Shown here: one piece after another, positions 18,644-26,562 of the stretch | Layout: each line of letters starts with the position of its first letter | Position numbering within the stretch: the stretch's first letter is position 1 | Source: JAJTFA01 sp051715425 | GTDB lineage: Bacteria; Bacteroidota; Bacteroidia; UKL13-3 | DNA: 64,000 bases | NCBI GenBank assembly: GCA_051715425.1 | Contig: JBPXJS010000039.1 | Coordinates: forward strand, 1 to 64,000 | Direction: 5' to 3' | The notes under the pieces: model-generated | Databases searched by the model: none | What the model was told of the DNA's origin: nothing | Seen by the model: the letters and a program-made list of their open reading frames with translations, nothing else | Translations under genes and position numbers: made by a program

Positions 18644-19233
18644 AACTGGTTTTTGCAACCCAAAATGCCAATAAAGCTGCTGAGGTTAATGCATTGGTAG
18701 GTAGTGGATTTGAGATACTTTCTTTAAAAGATATGAACTGTGCAGATGATGTGGAGGAGCATGGGAGAACTTTGTATGAGAATGCTGCAATTAAAGCGCG
18801 GTATATTTACCAAAAGTATAAGGTAGATTGTTTTGCCGATGATACCGGATTAATAACTGAGGCACTGGATGGAGAGCCAGGTGTATATTCAGCCAGATAT
18901 GCAGGTCCTCAGAAAAACGATCAGGATAATATAAACCTGCTGCTAAAAAACTTGAGTAATAAAACCAACCGGAAAGCGGCTTTTGAAACGGTAATCTGTT
19001 TGATTATAAGCGGAGAGGAGTTTGTTTTTTCAGGCAAACTGGAAGGGCAAATTATACAAGAACAAAGAGGGACAAATGGATTCGGGTATGATCCGGTTTT
19101 TGTGCCGGAAGGAAGTTTTTTAACCCTGGCTGAGATTTCTTTGGCCGAAAAAAATAAAATAAGCCATAGGGCTAAAGCCTTTAATCAGTTAAAAACGTAT
19201 CTGGTTCAGGTTAATTCTTCAGATCGGAGTTGA
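18640..19233 (+). CDS. rdgB: XTP/dITP pyrophosphatase (RdgB/HAM1 family)
   Basis: 197 residues, the usual family length. The enzyme hydrolyses non-canonical purine nucleoside triphosphates (ITP, dITP, XTP) to the monophosphate and pyrophosphate, keeping them out of DNA and RNA. The nucleotide-binding start is FATQNANKAAEV (5-16), metal-binding D67 and D68 lie in FADDTGL, and the base-recognition blocks GVYSARYAG, GFGYDPVF and SHRAKA are all present. The ATG overlaps the preceding stop by four bases. The 3' end overlaps the convergent WecA-type gene by 23 bases. Confidence 0.96.
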   Translation: MKLVFATQNANKAAEVNALVGSGFEILSLKDMNCADDVEEHGRTLYENAAIKARYIYQKYKVDCFADDTGLITEALDGEPGVYSARYAGPQKNDQDNINLLLKNLSNKTNRKAAFETVICLIISGEEFVFSGKLEGQIIQEQRGTNGFGYDPVFVPEGSFLTLAEISLAEKNKISHRAKAFNQLKTYLVQVNSSDRS

Positions 19234-20332
19234 TCTTTACTTTTTCTCCTAATTCCTTGGCGAGTGTTTCGCTGCTTTCAGCCTCAATTTCAGCAAGGCG
19301 GTGGCTGAGCACATACACAGGAATCTGAGATAAAACCACAGCCAGCGTGCTGATAATAAGCAAAAGCATGGCGGTAGTATTGTTTTTCATCAGGAACGCC
19401 ACCAGCACAAATACAATATTGGCAATATACATCACAAGAGAAACCTCTTTGTGCCCCAGTCCCATACGAAGCAAAAAGTGATGCATATGGTTTTTGTCGG
19501 CTTCGAAAGGTGATTTTTTCTTTACCACTCTTAATATAAATACGCGTAAGGTATCATATAATGGAATAATCAATATAGCCACTGCAATTGCAGGGGCTGA
19601 GCTGATTTTATAAAGGTTTTCGGCAGTAGGGCTGTTAAATTCAATAAACTTAATGGTAAAAATGGCTAGCAGGAATCCCGTTGTGAGAGAACCGGCATCG
19701 CCCATAAAAATTTTTGCCGGGTTAAAATTAAAAACAAGGAAACCAAGTAAAGCTCCGGCAAGGCCAAAAGCCATAATAGCCCAACCTGTTTGATCGATAA
19801 AATGAAACCATAACCCCAGCGTTGTGGCTATAATAAAACCTACACCACCAGCCAGTCCATCAACCCCGTCAATTAAATTAAAAGCATTGGTAACCACGAT
19901 GATAGTAAAAAAGGTAAGTGCCCAACTGGCCCACATGGGTATGGTATCAATTCCAAAAAGACCGTATAAGCTGCTTATTCTGATATCTTCTCCAATAATG
20001 GTAATTCCGGTTGCAATTACCTGACTCATCAGTTTTTTAACAGGGGATAAAATAATTACATCGTCTTTAAGCCCTGAAAAAAAGAGAATAATGAGTGCAG
20101 CCTGCAAATATTGTAGCCTTGGCATACCTTCAGGGATTCCCCAAATACTTGCTGCAATAGAGAAACCTGCTATAATGGCTAAACCACCAAGTCTTGGTAT
20201 TTTATGTGTATGAAGCTTACGGGCATCGGGTTTATCGTATAAACCTTTGAGTTTAGCTACTGTTATAATGGATGGGATACCAAAAATAACAACTAATAAA
20301 CCCGTTAAGAAAACCAAAATAATATTTTGCAT
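19211..20332 (-). CDS. Undecaprenyl-phosphate GlcNAc-1-phosphate transferase-like (WecA/MraY family)
   Basis: 373 residues with about ten hydrophobic helices, so an inner-membrane protein. Family motifs are GLKDDVIILSPVKK (cytoplasmic aspartate pair), NAFNLIDGVDGLAGG, FMGDAGSLTTGF and the histidine motif DKNHMHHFLLRMGLGH. They fit a sugar-1-phosphate transfer to undecaprenyl phosphate that starts O-antigen or other envelope polysaccharides. The HMHH motif favours the WecA/TagO branch over MraY. A 6-base hairpin (aaccgc / gcggtt, 20340-20355) ends 7 bases upstream of the start codon and may affect translation. It is convergent with rdgB and downstream of pdxH on the same strand. Confidence 0.92.
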   Translation of the reverse strand: MQNIILVFLTGLLVVIFGIPSIITVAKLKGLYDKPDARKLHTHKIPRLGGLAIIAGFSIAASIWGIPEGMPRLQYLQAALIILFFSGLKDDVIILSPVKKLMSQVIATGITIIGEDIRISSLYGLFGIDTIPMWASWALTFFTIIVVTNAFNLIDGVDGLAGGVGFIIATTLGLWFHFIDQTGWAIMAFGLAGALLGFLVFNFNPAKIFMGDAGSLTTGFLLAIFTIKFIEFNSPTAENLYKISSAPAIAVAILIIPLYDTLRVFILRVVKKKSPFEADKNHMHHFLLRMGLGHKEVSLVMYIANIVFVLVAFLMKNNTTAMLLLIISTLAVVLSQIPVYVLSHRLAEIEAESSETLAKELGEKVKINSDLKN

Positions 20333-20339
20333 ATCAAAT

Positions 20340-20355
20340 AACCGCTAGTGCGGTT
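20340..20355 (-). promoter_or_regulatory. Hairpin just upstream of the WecA-type start codon
   Basis: The sequence aaccgctagtgcggtt forms a 6-base stem with a 4-base loop, 7 bases from the start codon of the downstream gene. It could occlude ribosome entry, or be chance. Confidence 0.3.
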
Positions 20356-20442
20356 TATAACGCTGCAAAAATAGATATATTTTATAGACGGTTCATGTTT
20401 TTAAATAAAAATTATCAGGCGGGCCTTATTTAAATACACCCA

Positions 20443-21093
20443 TTATGGGGCAAGTCGCGTAAAATCCCAATGGTTAGCAGATTTGGTAAATAAAAAGCGG
20501 TCGTGCAGGCGGTTTTGACGACCCTGCCAAAACTCAATTGCATGTGGCTCAACCACGTATCCTCCCCAAAATTCAGGTCTCATGATGGGTGTTTTGCTAA
20601 ATAAGGCTTCAAATTCGGCAAACATACGTTCCAACTCCTGTCTGTTTTTTAATGGTTTACTCTGTGGTGAAGCATGGGCACCAATCTGGCTTCCTTCAGG
20701 CCGCGAGTGAAAGTAAGTATCTGAGTCTTCCTTGCTGATTTTAAATGCTTTACCTTCTATTCTTACCTGCCTTTGCAATTCCAGCCAGCAAAAAACAATA
20801 CTTACATGCGGGTTTTGTTCAATCTCTAATCCTTTATTGCTTTGGTAGTTAGTGAAAAAAACAAAGCCCAGATCCGATAATCCCTTTAAAAGAACAATTC
20901 TGGATGAAGGGTAACCATTGGCTTTTATGGTGGACAAGGTCATGGCATTGGGTTCGTTCACTTCTGCTTTAATCGCTTCATCAAACCATACTTTAAACTG
21001 CTCAACAGGGTCTTTTAGGAGATCAGCCTCGTCAAACTTTTTAAGACTGTAATCCACCCTCAGGTTTGCAATAGTTTTGTTATCCGTTGCCAT
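20443..21093 (-). CDS. pdxH: Pyridoxamine 5'-phosphate oxidase
   Basis: 216 residues from the ATG at 21093 (MATDNKTIANLRVDYSLKKF). The open frame extends further upstream, but that part is not homologous. The FMN enzyme oxidises pyridoxamine or pyridoxine 5'-phosphate to pyridoxal 5'-phosphate. Family markers are PNAMTLSTI, GYPSSRIVLLKG and FFTNYQSNKG (FMN/PLP contacts), RPEGSQIGAHASPQS, and the C-terminal FWGGYVVEPHAIEFWQGRQNRLHDR signature. The length matches typical PdxH. It is divergent from the YqgE/AlgH gene, with a 159-base shared upstream region. PLP-dependent enzymes are encoded elsewhere in the window (ilvE, kbl), but there is no direct linkage. Confidence 0.96.
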   Translation of the reverse strand: MATDNKTIANLRVDYSLKKFDEADLLKDPVEQFKVWFDEAIKAEVNEPNAMTLSTIKANGYPSSRIVLLKGLSDLGFVFFTNYQSNKGLEIEQNPHVSIVFCWLELQRQVRIEGKAFKISKEDSDTYFHSRPEGSQIGAHASPQSKPLKNRQELERMFAEFEALFSKTPIMRPEFWGGYVVEPHAIEFWQGRQNRLHDRFLFTKSANHWDFTRLAP

Positions 21094-21252
21094 GTTTATT
21101 AATTTGATGCAAAGGTAAATATTCCTGCAACAAACATGTTGTGGATGTTTGGTGTATATCTCATCCCCTGAACAGGGTATTTTGCTTGTAACAAGCAACC
21201 TTATTGTTGTGATTACCGGTCTAATTAAAACAATACGGAAGGAGGAACAGCT

Positions 21253-21837
21253 ATGAATATCCAACACAAACTGATACAACCATCTTTTGGCCCGCCAGTA
21301 AAGGGTGATTTGCTGATAAGTGAACCATTTCTTACCGACCTTCATTTTAGAAGAACGGTGGTTTTGCTTGGAGAGCATAATGAAGAAGGCACTGTTGGTT
21401 TTATTTTAAACAGGCTTTTAAATATCCGAAGCAATGAGGTTGTTCCCGGATTACTTGATATTGATTTCCCCCTTTTTTACGGAGGCCCGGTTGAACCCAA
21501 CACCCTGCACTTTATACATACTGTTGGCGAATTAATTGACGGGGCTCAACCCATAAGAAACGGAATATATTGGGGTGGTAATATTGAACTGATTAATGAT
21601 TTATTGGCCAGGGGCACTGTTCAGCCCAATGAATTCAGGTTTTTTGTTGGCTACTCAGGCTGGGCGGAAGGGCAGTTGGAGGAAGAGATGGAACAACGCG
21701 CCTGGTGGATTGGCAAAGCTCCCACAAGTTTGATATTTGATGATGACCTGGAGCATATGTGGGCCAATGTGGTAAAAGGGTTGGATGAAGATTATGCCTA
21801 TATGGCTAACTCACCGGAAGATCCGCAGTGGAACTGA
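21253..21837 (+). CDS. YqgE/AlgH family protein
   Basis: 194 residues, typical for the UPF0301/DUF179 family. Markers are the KGDLLISEP opening, FRRTVVLLGEHNEEGTVGFILNR, LFYGGPVEPNTLHFIHT, RFFVGYSGWAEGQLEEE and WWIGKAP. The biochemical role is not settled; AlgH was linked to alginate regulation in Pseudomonas. Unusually for this window, the start has a strong Shine-Dalgarno-like GGAGGA at 21241-21246, 6 bases before the ATG, which confirms the start. The 3' end overlaps the convergent HD-domain gene by 32 bases. Confidence 0.94.
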   Translation: MNIQHKLIQPSFGPPVKGDLLISEPFLTDLHFRRTVVLLGEHNEEGTVGFILNRLLNIRSNEVVPGLLDIDFPLFYGGPVEPNTLHFIHTVGELIDGAQPIRNGIYWGGNIELINDLLARGTVQPNEFRFFVGYSGWAEGQLEEEMEQRAWWIGKAPTSLIFDDDLEHMWANVVKGLDEDYAYMANSPEDPQWN

Positions 21838-22429
21838 TGAGCATTTGCTGAAGCAACTTTACATTCTTTTCCTTTTGTGCACCAAATAATTGTTGTGCCT
21901 CTTTTGACCGGTAATGATGTTTCCTCATAAAATGGATATTAAAGGCAATCCATTCTTTTTGATCCGAAAACTCATCCTGATATACCTGCCATTCTTTTTT
22001 TAACATCCGGAGGCGTTCTTCAAACAAGGGAGTTGCCGATCCTAATCCGGCAAGGTCGGCATCACGCATCAGTGTTTCGAGTTTATTTGATGGTGTTGCA
22101 GATAACCTGGTTGCCAGAATGAGTTGTTTTACCTGCCTGGTGGCTTTGGCTGAATAATTACATGCACGCAGAAAACTTACAGCAAGCTCCGCACTGTGTA
22201 CTTCGTGGTCGTAATAATTAATGTAACAGCCCATATCGTGAAATAGGGCAGCCAGTAAAAGGATTTCTTTTTCATAATGGGTGAGATTTGCCTGTTTGGC
22301 TATTTTAAGTGATGCATTATACACCACCGTGGTATGTTTAAGATTGTGATAATACAAATGGTAATCAGTAAATTTTTGGTTTAAATGACTGATGTATTTT
22401 TTTGCCGTTACTAAAATTTCACTGTTCAT
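21806..22429 (-). CDS. HD-domain phosphohydrolase
   Basis: 207 residues, no signal peptide. The HD metal site is seen in YHNLKHT (about residue 30), LFHDMG (about 63-68), the DHEVHSAE histidine and a DADLAGLG aspartate (about 117-124). This pattern fits soluble HD hydrolases acting on nucleotides or other phosphate esters; the substrate is not evident. The start is one base past the stop of the surface-repeat protein (22431), so it is most likely the last gene of the small-protein/surface-repeat operon driven from near 23830. It overlaps the convergent YqgE/AlgH gene at the 3' end. Confidence 0.88.
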   Translation of the reverse strand: MNSEILVTAKKYISHLNQKFTDYHLYYHNLKHTTVVYNASLKIAKQANLTHYEKEILLLAALFHDMGCYINYYDHEVHSAELAVSFLRACNYSAKATRQVKQLILATRLSATPSNKLETLMRDADLAGLGSATPLFEERLRMLKKEWQVYQDEFSDQKEWIAFNIHFMRKHHYRSKEAQQLFGAQKEKNVKLLQQMLISSTADLPVS

Positions 22430-22430
22430 A

Positions 22431-23585
22431 TTAGTTAATTTTAAACTGTATTCCTGCCACAGCGCCTAACCAGATGTATTGGTTGTTTTTTGATGATTTA
22501 TTGTCCCAAACCGTATAGGATGGAACCTCATCGTTTTGTGCGGCATTGGTAATATAGTAATTTATTGAAGGCCCGGCATAAATTCCTGCTCTTTTTGTGA
22601 AATTGTATGCCAGCAGTGGCCTGAATCCGGCAAGCAGATTTAGGCGATCATGCACATCCAATCTTTTGTAATGATTGGTTACTGCCAGTTCCCAGTCTAT
22701 CAGCAATTTTTGTGAAAGGTAACTATGTATGCCTAATCCGGCCGTGGTTGACCACCTGATATTGCTAACAAATGTATTGTAACCAAAACCTATTATACCG
22801 TAAGTTCTGCGTCCTCCGCTTTTTAAAGCAGCTGTAGTTGTGCCCAAATCGTTGCCATTTACCGTAATCCGGATATTACCTGATTTTGACAGATTAACAA
22901 GTCCTACAGGGGCATCGCTGCTATCGGCAAGGTTAATAAGGCCAATTTGTAAGCCATTCACTTTTGAGGCAATATTTAAAATGGGTGCCATCTGAATTCC
23001 CTTTACCGTACCTGAACTTATATTTATTATTCCGGCCGATTGCAACCCTTTTACATTGCCTTTGTTTATATTTATTATACCGGCAGCCTGCATCCCGTTA
23101 ACATTTCCTTCTCTTGTATTTACTATGCCGCTTCCTTCAAATCCTGTTAGATTTCCTTTGCTTACAGAAGCAATTCCACTCCCTATGCTACCCTTTACAT
23201 CACCACCCTGTAAAGAAACAATGCCTGAAGTCTTACTGCCGATGACGGTACCGGTATTTACATTTAGCAAACCACCAATTTGTGCTCCAGTTACATTGCC
23301 AGAGCTTATATTTAATAATCCACCAATCTGGGCACCTGTTATATTTCCCTTATTGATATTAAAAAGGCCACCTAATTCAAATCCGTTTACGCCACCATTT
23401 ATTCCACCAAGCAGGTTTAAGGAAAAATGGTTAAGGTATTTATACGACTCTATTCCATTAGAACCAACAGGATAAATAAAAGAAACCTGTGCCACCCTTT
23501 CGGTGGTGCTGTCTTTCTGCTGGGCAAACAATGCCTGTGCGCCAGACAATAAAAAACAAATAAGGGTAATCAGATTGCGTTTCAT
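22431..23585 (-). CDS. Outer-membrane protein with short surface repeats
   Basis: 384 residues. A signal peptide ends ALFAQ (about residue 22). Residues about 55-225 are about ten tandem repeats of roughly 16-17 residues with the pattern GxQxGGLLNIxxGNVTG (GAQIGGLLNISSGNVTG is one copy). This gives a regular beta-ladder like that of LA_2272-type surface-repeat proteins. The C-terminal part (about 255-384) has alternating aromatic/polar strands of an outer-membrane beta barrel and ends in FKIN. The start overlaps the stop of the 75-residue gene by four bases (ATGA), so they are coupled. The operator/promoter at 23832-23884 should drive both. Exact function is unknown; adhesion or ligand display is possible. 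Confidence 0.85.
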   Translation of the reverse strand: MKRNLITLICFLLSGAQALFAQQKDSTTERVAQVSFIYPVGSNGIESYKYLNHFSLNLLGGINGGVNGFELGGLFNINKGNITGAQIGGLLNISSGNVTGAQIGGLLNVNTGTVIGSKTSGIVSLQGGDVKGSIGSGIASVSKGNLTGFEGSGIVNTREGNVNGMQAAGIININKGNVKGLQSAGIINISSGTVKGIQMAPILNIASKVNGLQIGLINLADSSDAPVGLVNLSKSGNIRITVNGNDLGTTTAALKSGGRRTYGIIGFGYNTFVSNIRWSTTAGLGIHSYLSQKLLIDWELAVTNHYKRLDVHDRLNLLAGFRPLLAYNFTKRAGIYAGPSINYYITNAAQNDEVPSYTVWDNKSSKNNQYIWLGAVAGIQFKIN

Positions 23586-23809
23586 ATCATTTCTACTGAA
23601 AGTAAAGAGAGATTGTTGGATTTAATGGTTTGCAGGGTTTGCTGCAACAGTTGGTCATTTGTGATTTCACCAACCAGAAGAGTCGATTCATCTGAGGTGA
23701 ACTGGTTCATGTTTTCGAACAATAAGGTTTCATCGGTGCTTAGTTCACCGTTAATAATGAACCGATATATCGGGTAAGTGGAAAATGATGATAATTTAAG
23801 ATGTGCCAT
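23582..23809 (-). CDS. Small protein (75 aa), first gene of the surface-repeat operon
   Basis: 75 residues from the ATG at 23809 (MAHLKLSSFSTYPIYRF). The frame runs further upstream into the MalT-like gene, but this ATG sits 42 bases from the shared operator, the same distance as in the TonB receptor gene, which supports the choice. It has no signal peptide and no membrane segment. The sequence alternates beta strands and helices (FIINGELSTDETLLFENMNQF, then a helix and LSLLSVEMI) and may form one small alpha/beta domain. It is translationally coupled to the outer-membrane protein. I do not recognise the family. Confidence 0.72.
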   Translation of the reverse strand: MAHLKLSSFSTYPIYRFIINGELSTDETLLFENMNQFTSDESTLLVGEITNDQLLQQTLQTIKSNNLSLLSVEMI

Positions 23810-23831
23810 GTTTGCCGGTTTTTTAACGATA

Positions 23832-23839
23832 CAAAATTG
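23832..23839 (-). promoter_or_regulatory. Candidate -7 box of the small-protein operon
   Basis: CAATTTTG on the minus strand fits the Bacteroidota -7 consensus TAnnTTTG except for its first base. It lies 11 bases past the edge of the operator at 23851-23884, the same spacing as the box at 32682-32689. Confidence 0.5.
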
Positions 23840-23850
23840 CAGGCACAAAA

Positions 23851-23884
23851 GGGTGAGTTTTATCACCCGGGGTGGGTGATTTTT
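23851..23884 (-). promoter_or_regulatory. Shared operator, copy 1 (GGGTGA/TCACCC boxes)
   Basis: Read on the minus strand, an inverted pair ATCACCC-N5-GGGTGAT is followed by a third box CTCACCC. It matches the copy at 32701-32733 at 27 of 33 aligned positions, with the differences confined to the 5-base spacer and one other base. It overlaps the last codons and stop of the MalT-like gene and begins 42 bases from the start codon at 23809. The G-rich boxes recall the MalT boxes of enteric bacteria, which makes the adjacent MalT-like regulator the natural candidate. That link is inference. Confidence 0.7.
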
Positions 23885-26562
23885 AAAATACCTGTTTTTT
23901 GTGCTGTTTCGAGCGCTCCTGACCGGCTTTCACAGCCAAGTTTACCATACAGGTTTTTTATATGCGTTTTGATGGTATTTACAGAAACAAACATTTTATC
24001 GGCAATTTGTTTGTTGCTAAGGCCTTTTTCTATATAAAAAAGTACTTCCTGCTCCCTGTCGGTAAGCGGTTCAACCAGTTTTTGCATAAATTTAGGCACA
24101 AAGGAAATATGGGTATCCGGTGTATTCTGTTTATCGAGTAGTTGAAGAAAGTTCTTTTCTTCATCGGATAGGTTACCTGTTTGCCGGATATATGCCATCA
24201 ACTGATCTGTTCCATCCTTTTTGTCGAGAAAAATCCTGACGGTTTTGGTAGCTAAACCTTGCCTGATACAATATCTGAAAAGGGTATCGGCCTTGGAAAA
24301 CTCCCCGGACTTAAGAAACCAAATTGCTCTATTTAAACTGAAGTGCAGATGAAACAAGGTTAGGGCAGGTGAAACAGATTGGTTTTCTATCCACCCGATA
24401 ATGCGTGCCGCCTCATCAAGCCTGTTTTCTCGTAATAACCATTCTGAAATAAAGATAGCCTCGTACCCTTTTGCCATCGAATACTCATCATGTTTTTCAA
24501 AAGTAATTCTCTGATAAGCTTCTTTCAACTGATCGAAACGATTGAGGCAAAGGTAAACCAGAAGCAGGAGCGGTGAGGTAATTTCAACCAGGTTTTGTGT
24601 AGGAATGGTTTTGAGTTTAGCCTCAACATCAGCAAGCAATTTTTCGGCTTCTTCTTTATTTCCAAGCGAGCAACATACAAGAGCCTTTACCAGATAAGCG
24701 TTACAAATCATCAGGATATCATTTCCTCTTAATGCTGCCTGCACTGATTTTTCCGCCCGGTTCATGGCCTCTTCCAACTGGTTGAGCTGGTATTGTAAAA
24801 GGCTTAAGGTAAAATATAATTTACTGTTTGAGGGGAGTGATTCCATTTGTTTTTCGCGGATAAATGCAAGCGCATCATCTGCAATACTTTTTGCCTCATC
24901 AAGCTTTCCCCGCTCATACATGGTAAAGGTTTTAGCGGCCTGCATCAACGAAATGACATAGTAGTTGTAGGCATTTAAGTTGGTATGGTATGCAATAGCA
25001 GCATAACGGTCGGCTTCTTCATAATTACCCGTTCTGGTGTATATCTGAGAAAGGTTAAAGGTGTGAACGCCCCTCATGGTTAAATCAGAGGCAGGAAGTT
25101 TATTCAGCGCTTCTTTCGATGCTTTTTCTGCGGCTTTTAGTTTTCCTGATAATCTCAGGGAAATAGCCTTTATGGCCAATATATTGTTGCCAAGCTCAAG
25201 CTCCTTTTGTTTGGCATATCCGGCATCTTTTAAAACGGCACTTGCCATATTGGTGAGTGCTTCAATTCCATCCAGGTCAAACTTTGAAAACTTGCGCCAT
25301 GCCTTGGCAATAAGAATGCCCGGGTAGGCCATTTTATCTGCTTCTGCCACCCTGGATTCATAAGATTCAAAAACAGAAAGATCACTATGGGTCATAAAAT
25401 ACCCCTGCGCATGGTGATCTAACAATTTTAATGCTGCTGTTTTATTTTTTAGTCTGAGGGCATAAGAAATGGCATCACTTATTTCCATTTTGCTTTCAAA
25501 CCAGGTACTCAGTTTTGCATTCAGTTCATCCGTTTTTCCCGGTAATGTTTGTTCAAGTCTGCTGCGCAACAGATCCCTGAACAGGTGATGGTATCGGTAC
25601 CAGTTCCGGTCATCGTCAAGAGATACCAGAAAGAGTTGTGCATTTTCTATTGAAGAGATAATAGCAGAGCAGTTGTTTAGTCCGGTTAATTCTTCGGCAA
25701 GTTGCGCATTAAATTTATCAGCAACAGAGGTAATAAGTAAAAATTGTTGCACATGATCAACCTGTCCGGCCAATACTTCTTCAAGCAGGTAATCAACCAC
25801 AAGTTTATTGGTTCCCCTGAAATTATCAATAAAAGAACCCACATCATTGGTGTGTTGAAGGGAAATGGCTGCCATTTGCATACCGGCAATCCAGCCTTCT
25901 GTTTTTTGGGTGAGTTGTTGCACAAACTGCCTATCGAGCTGGAGCATCATGGTTTGGTTTAGAAACATGGCTGTTTCTTCTTCGGAAAAACGCAAATCGT
26001 TTTCGTGCAATTCAAACAAGGCACCTTTTAACCTGAGACGGGATGTATTAATAACAGATTCCTGTCGGGAAAGAATGACAATATGTATAAATGCCGGAAT
26101 ATGTTCAAACAGGTAGTTGATGGCTTTGGCAATTACCGGCTGAGTGATGAGGTGAAAATCATCTATCACCAGAATCATTTCATCCCCGTTTTCTTCCAAC
26201 TGATAAATAAGGAGGTTAATAATATCAACCCATTCCGGTATCATATCATTTTGCAAAAGACCACTTATTTCGGATGTTAGCTCATGGTTTATTTTGGAAA
26301 AGGATTGAATCAGATAAGAGAAAAAACGTTTTGGCTCGTTGTCATTTTCATCAACTGAAAACCAGGTGTATGGTTTTGTTTGCGTTTGCAGCCAGTTAAT
26401 AATCAGGGTTGATTTTCCAAACCCGGCTGGTGCTACAATAAAGTTAATCCGGTTTAAATGGTTATTCAGCGCATAGATAAGCCGTTCCCTTTCAACCATG
26501 TTTTTACCGGTTGAGGGGATTTTGTTTTTGGATGGATTTAGTTTTAAACCTGTATTACTCAT
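23863..26562 (-). CDS. MalT-like LuxR-family transcriptional regulator (STAND ATPase)
   Basis: 899 residues. The N-terminus carries a STAND-type NTPase with Walker A APAGFGKST (44-52) and a Walker B region MILVIDDFHLI (about 128-138), then a winged-helix segment. A long superhelix of TPR-like repeats (about 340-800) is the usual ligand-sensing part. The C-terminal LuxR-type helix-turn-helix (about 832-895) has LTDREQEVL, GLSNKQIADKMFVSVNTIKTHIKNLYGKL and RSGALETA. MalT proteins are activated by ATP and an inducer and bind G-rich direct and inverted boxes. There is no receiver domain. The start codon lies inside the last codons of the upstream histidine kinase (8-base overlap), tying the two together. 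Likely targets are the two operons carrying the shared operator. Confidence 0.93.
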   Translation of the reverse strand: MSNTGLKLNPSKNKIPSTGKNMVERERLIYALNNHLNRINFIVAPAGFGKSTLIINWLQTQTKPYTWFSVDENDNEPKRFFSYLIQSFSKINHELTSEISGLLQNDMIPEWVDIINLLIYQLEENGDEMILVIDDFHLITQPVIAKAINYLFEHIPAFIHIVILSRQESVINTSRLRLKGALFELHENDLRFSEEETAMFLNQTMMLQLDRQFVQQLTQKTEGWIAGMQMAAISLQHTNDVGSFIDNFRGTNKLVVDYLLEEVLAGQVDHVQQFLLITSVADKFNAQLAEELTGLNNCSAIISSIENAQLFLVSLDDDRNWYRYHHLFRDLLRSRLEQTLPGKTDELNAKLSTWFESKMEISDAISYALRLKNKTAALKLLDHHAQGYFMTHSDLSVFESYESRVAEADKMAYPGILIAKAWRKFSKFDLDGIEALTNMASAVLKDAGYAKQKELELGNNILAIKAISLRLSGKLKAAEKASKEALNKLPASDLTMRGVHTFNLSQIYTRTGNYEEADRYAAIAYHTNLNAYNYYVISLMQAAKTFTMYERGKLDEAKSIADDALAFIREKQMESLPSNSKLYFTLSLLQYQLNQLEEAMNRAEKSVQAALRGNDILMICNAYLVKALVCCSLGNKEEAEKLLADVEAKLKTIPTQNLVEITSPLLLLVYLCLNRFDQLKEAYQRITFEKHDEYSMAKGYEAIFISEWLLRENRLDEAARIIGWIENQSVSPALTLFHLHFSLNRAIWFLKSGEFSKADTLFRYCIRQGLATKTVRIFLDKKDGTDQLMAYIRQTGNLSDEEKNFLQLLDKQNTPDTHISFVPKFMQKLVEPLTDREQEVLFYIEKGLSNKQIADKMFVSVNTIKTHIKNLYGKLGCESRSGALETAQKTGILKITHPG

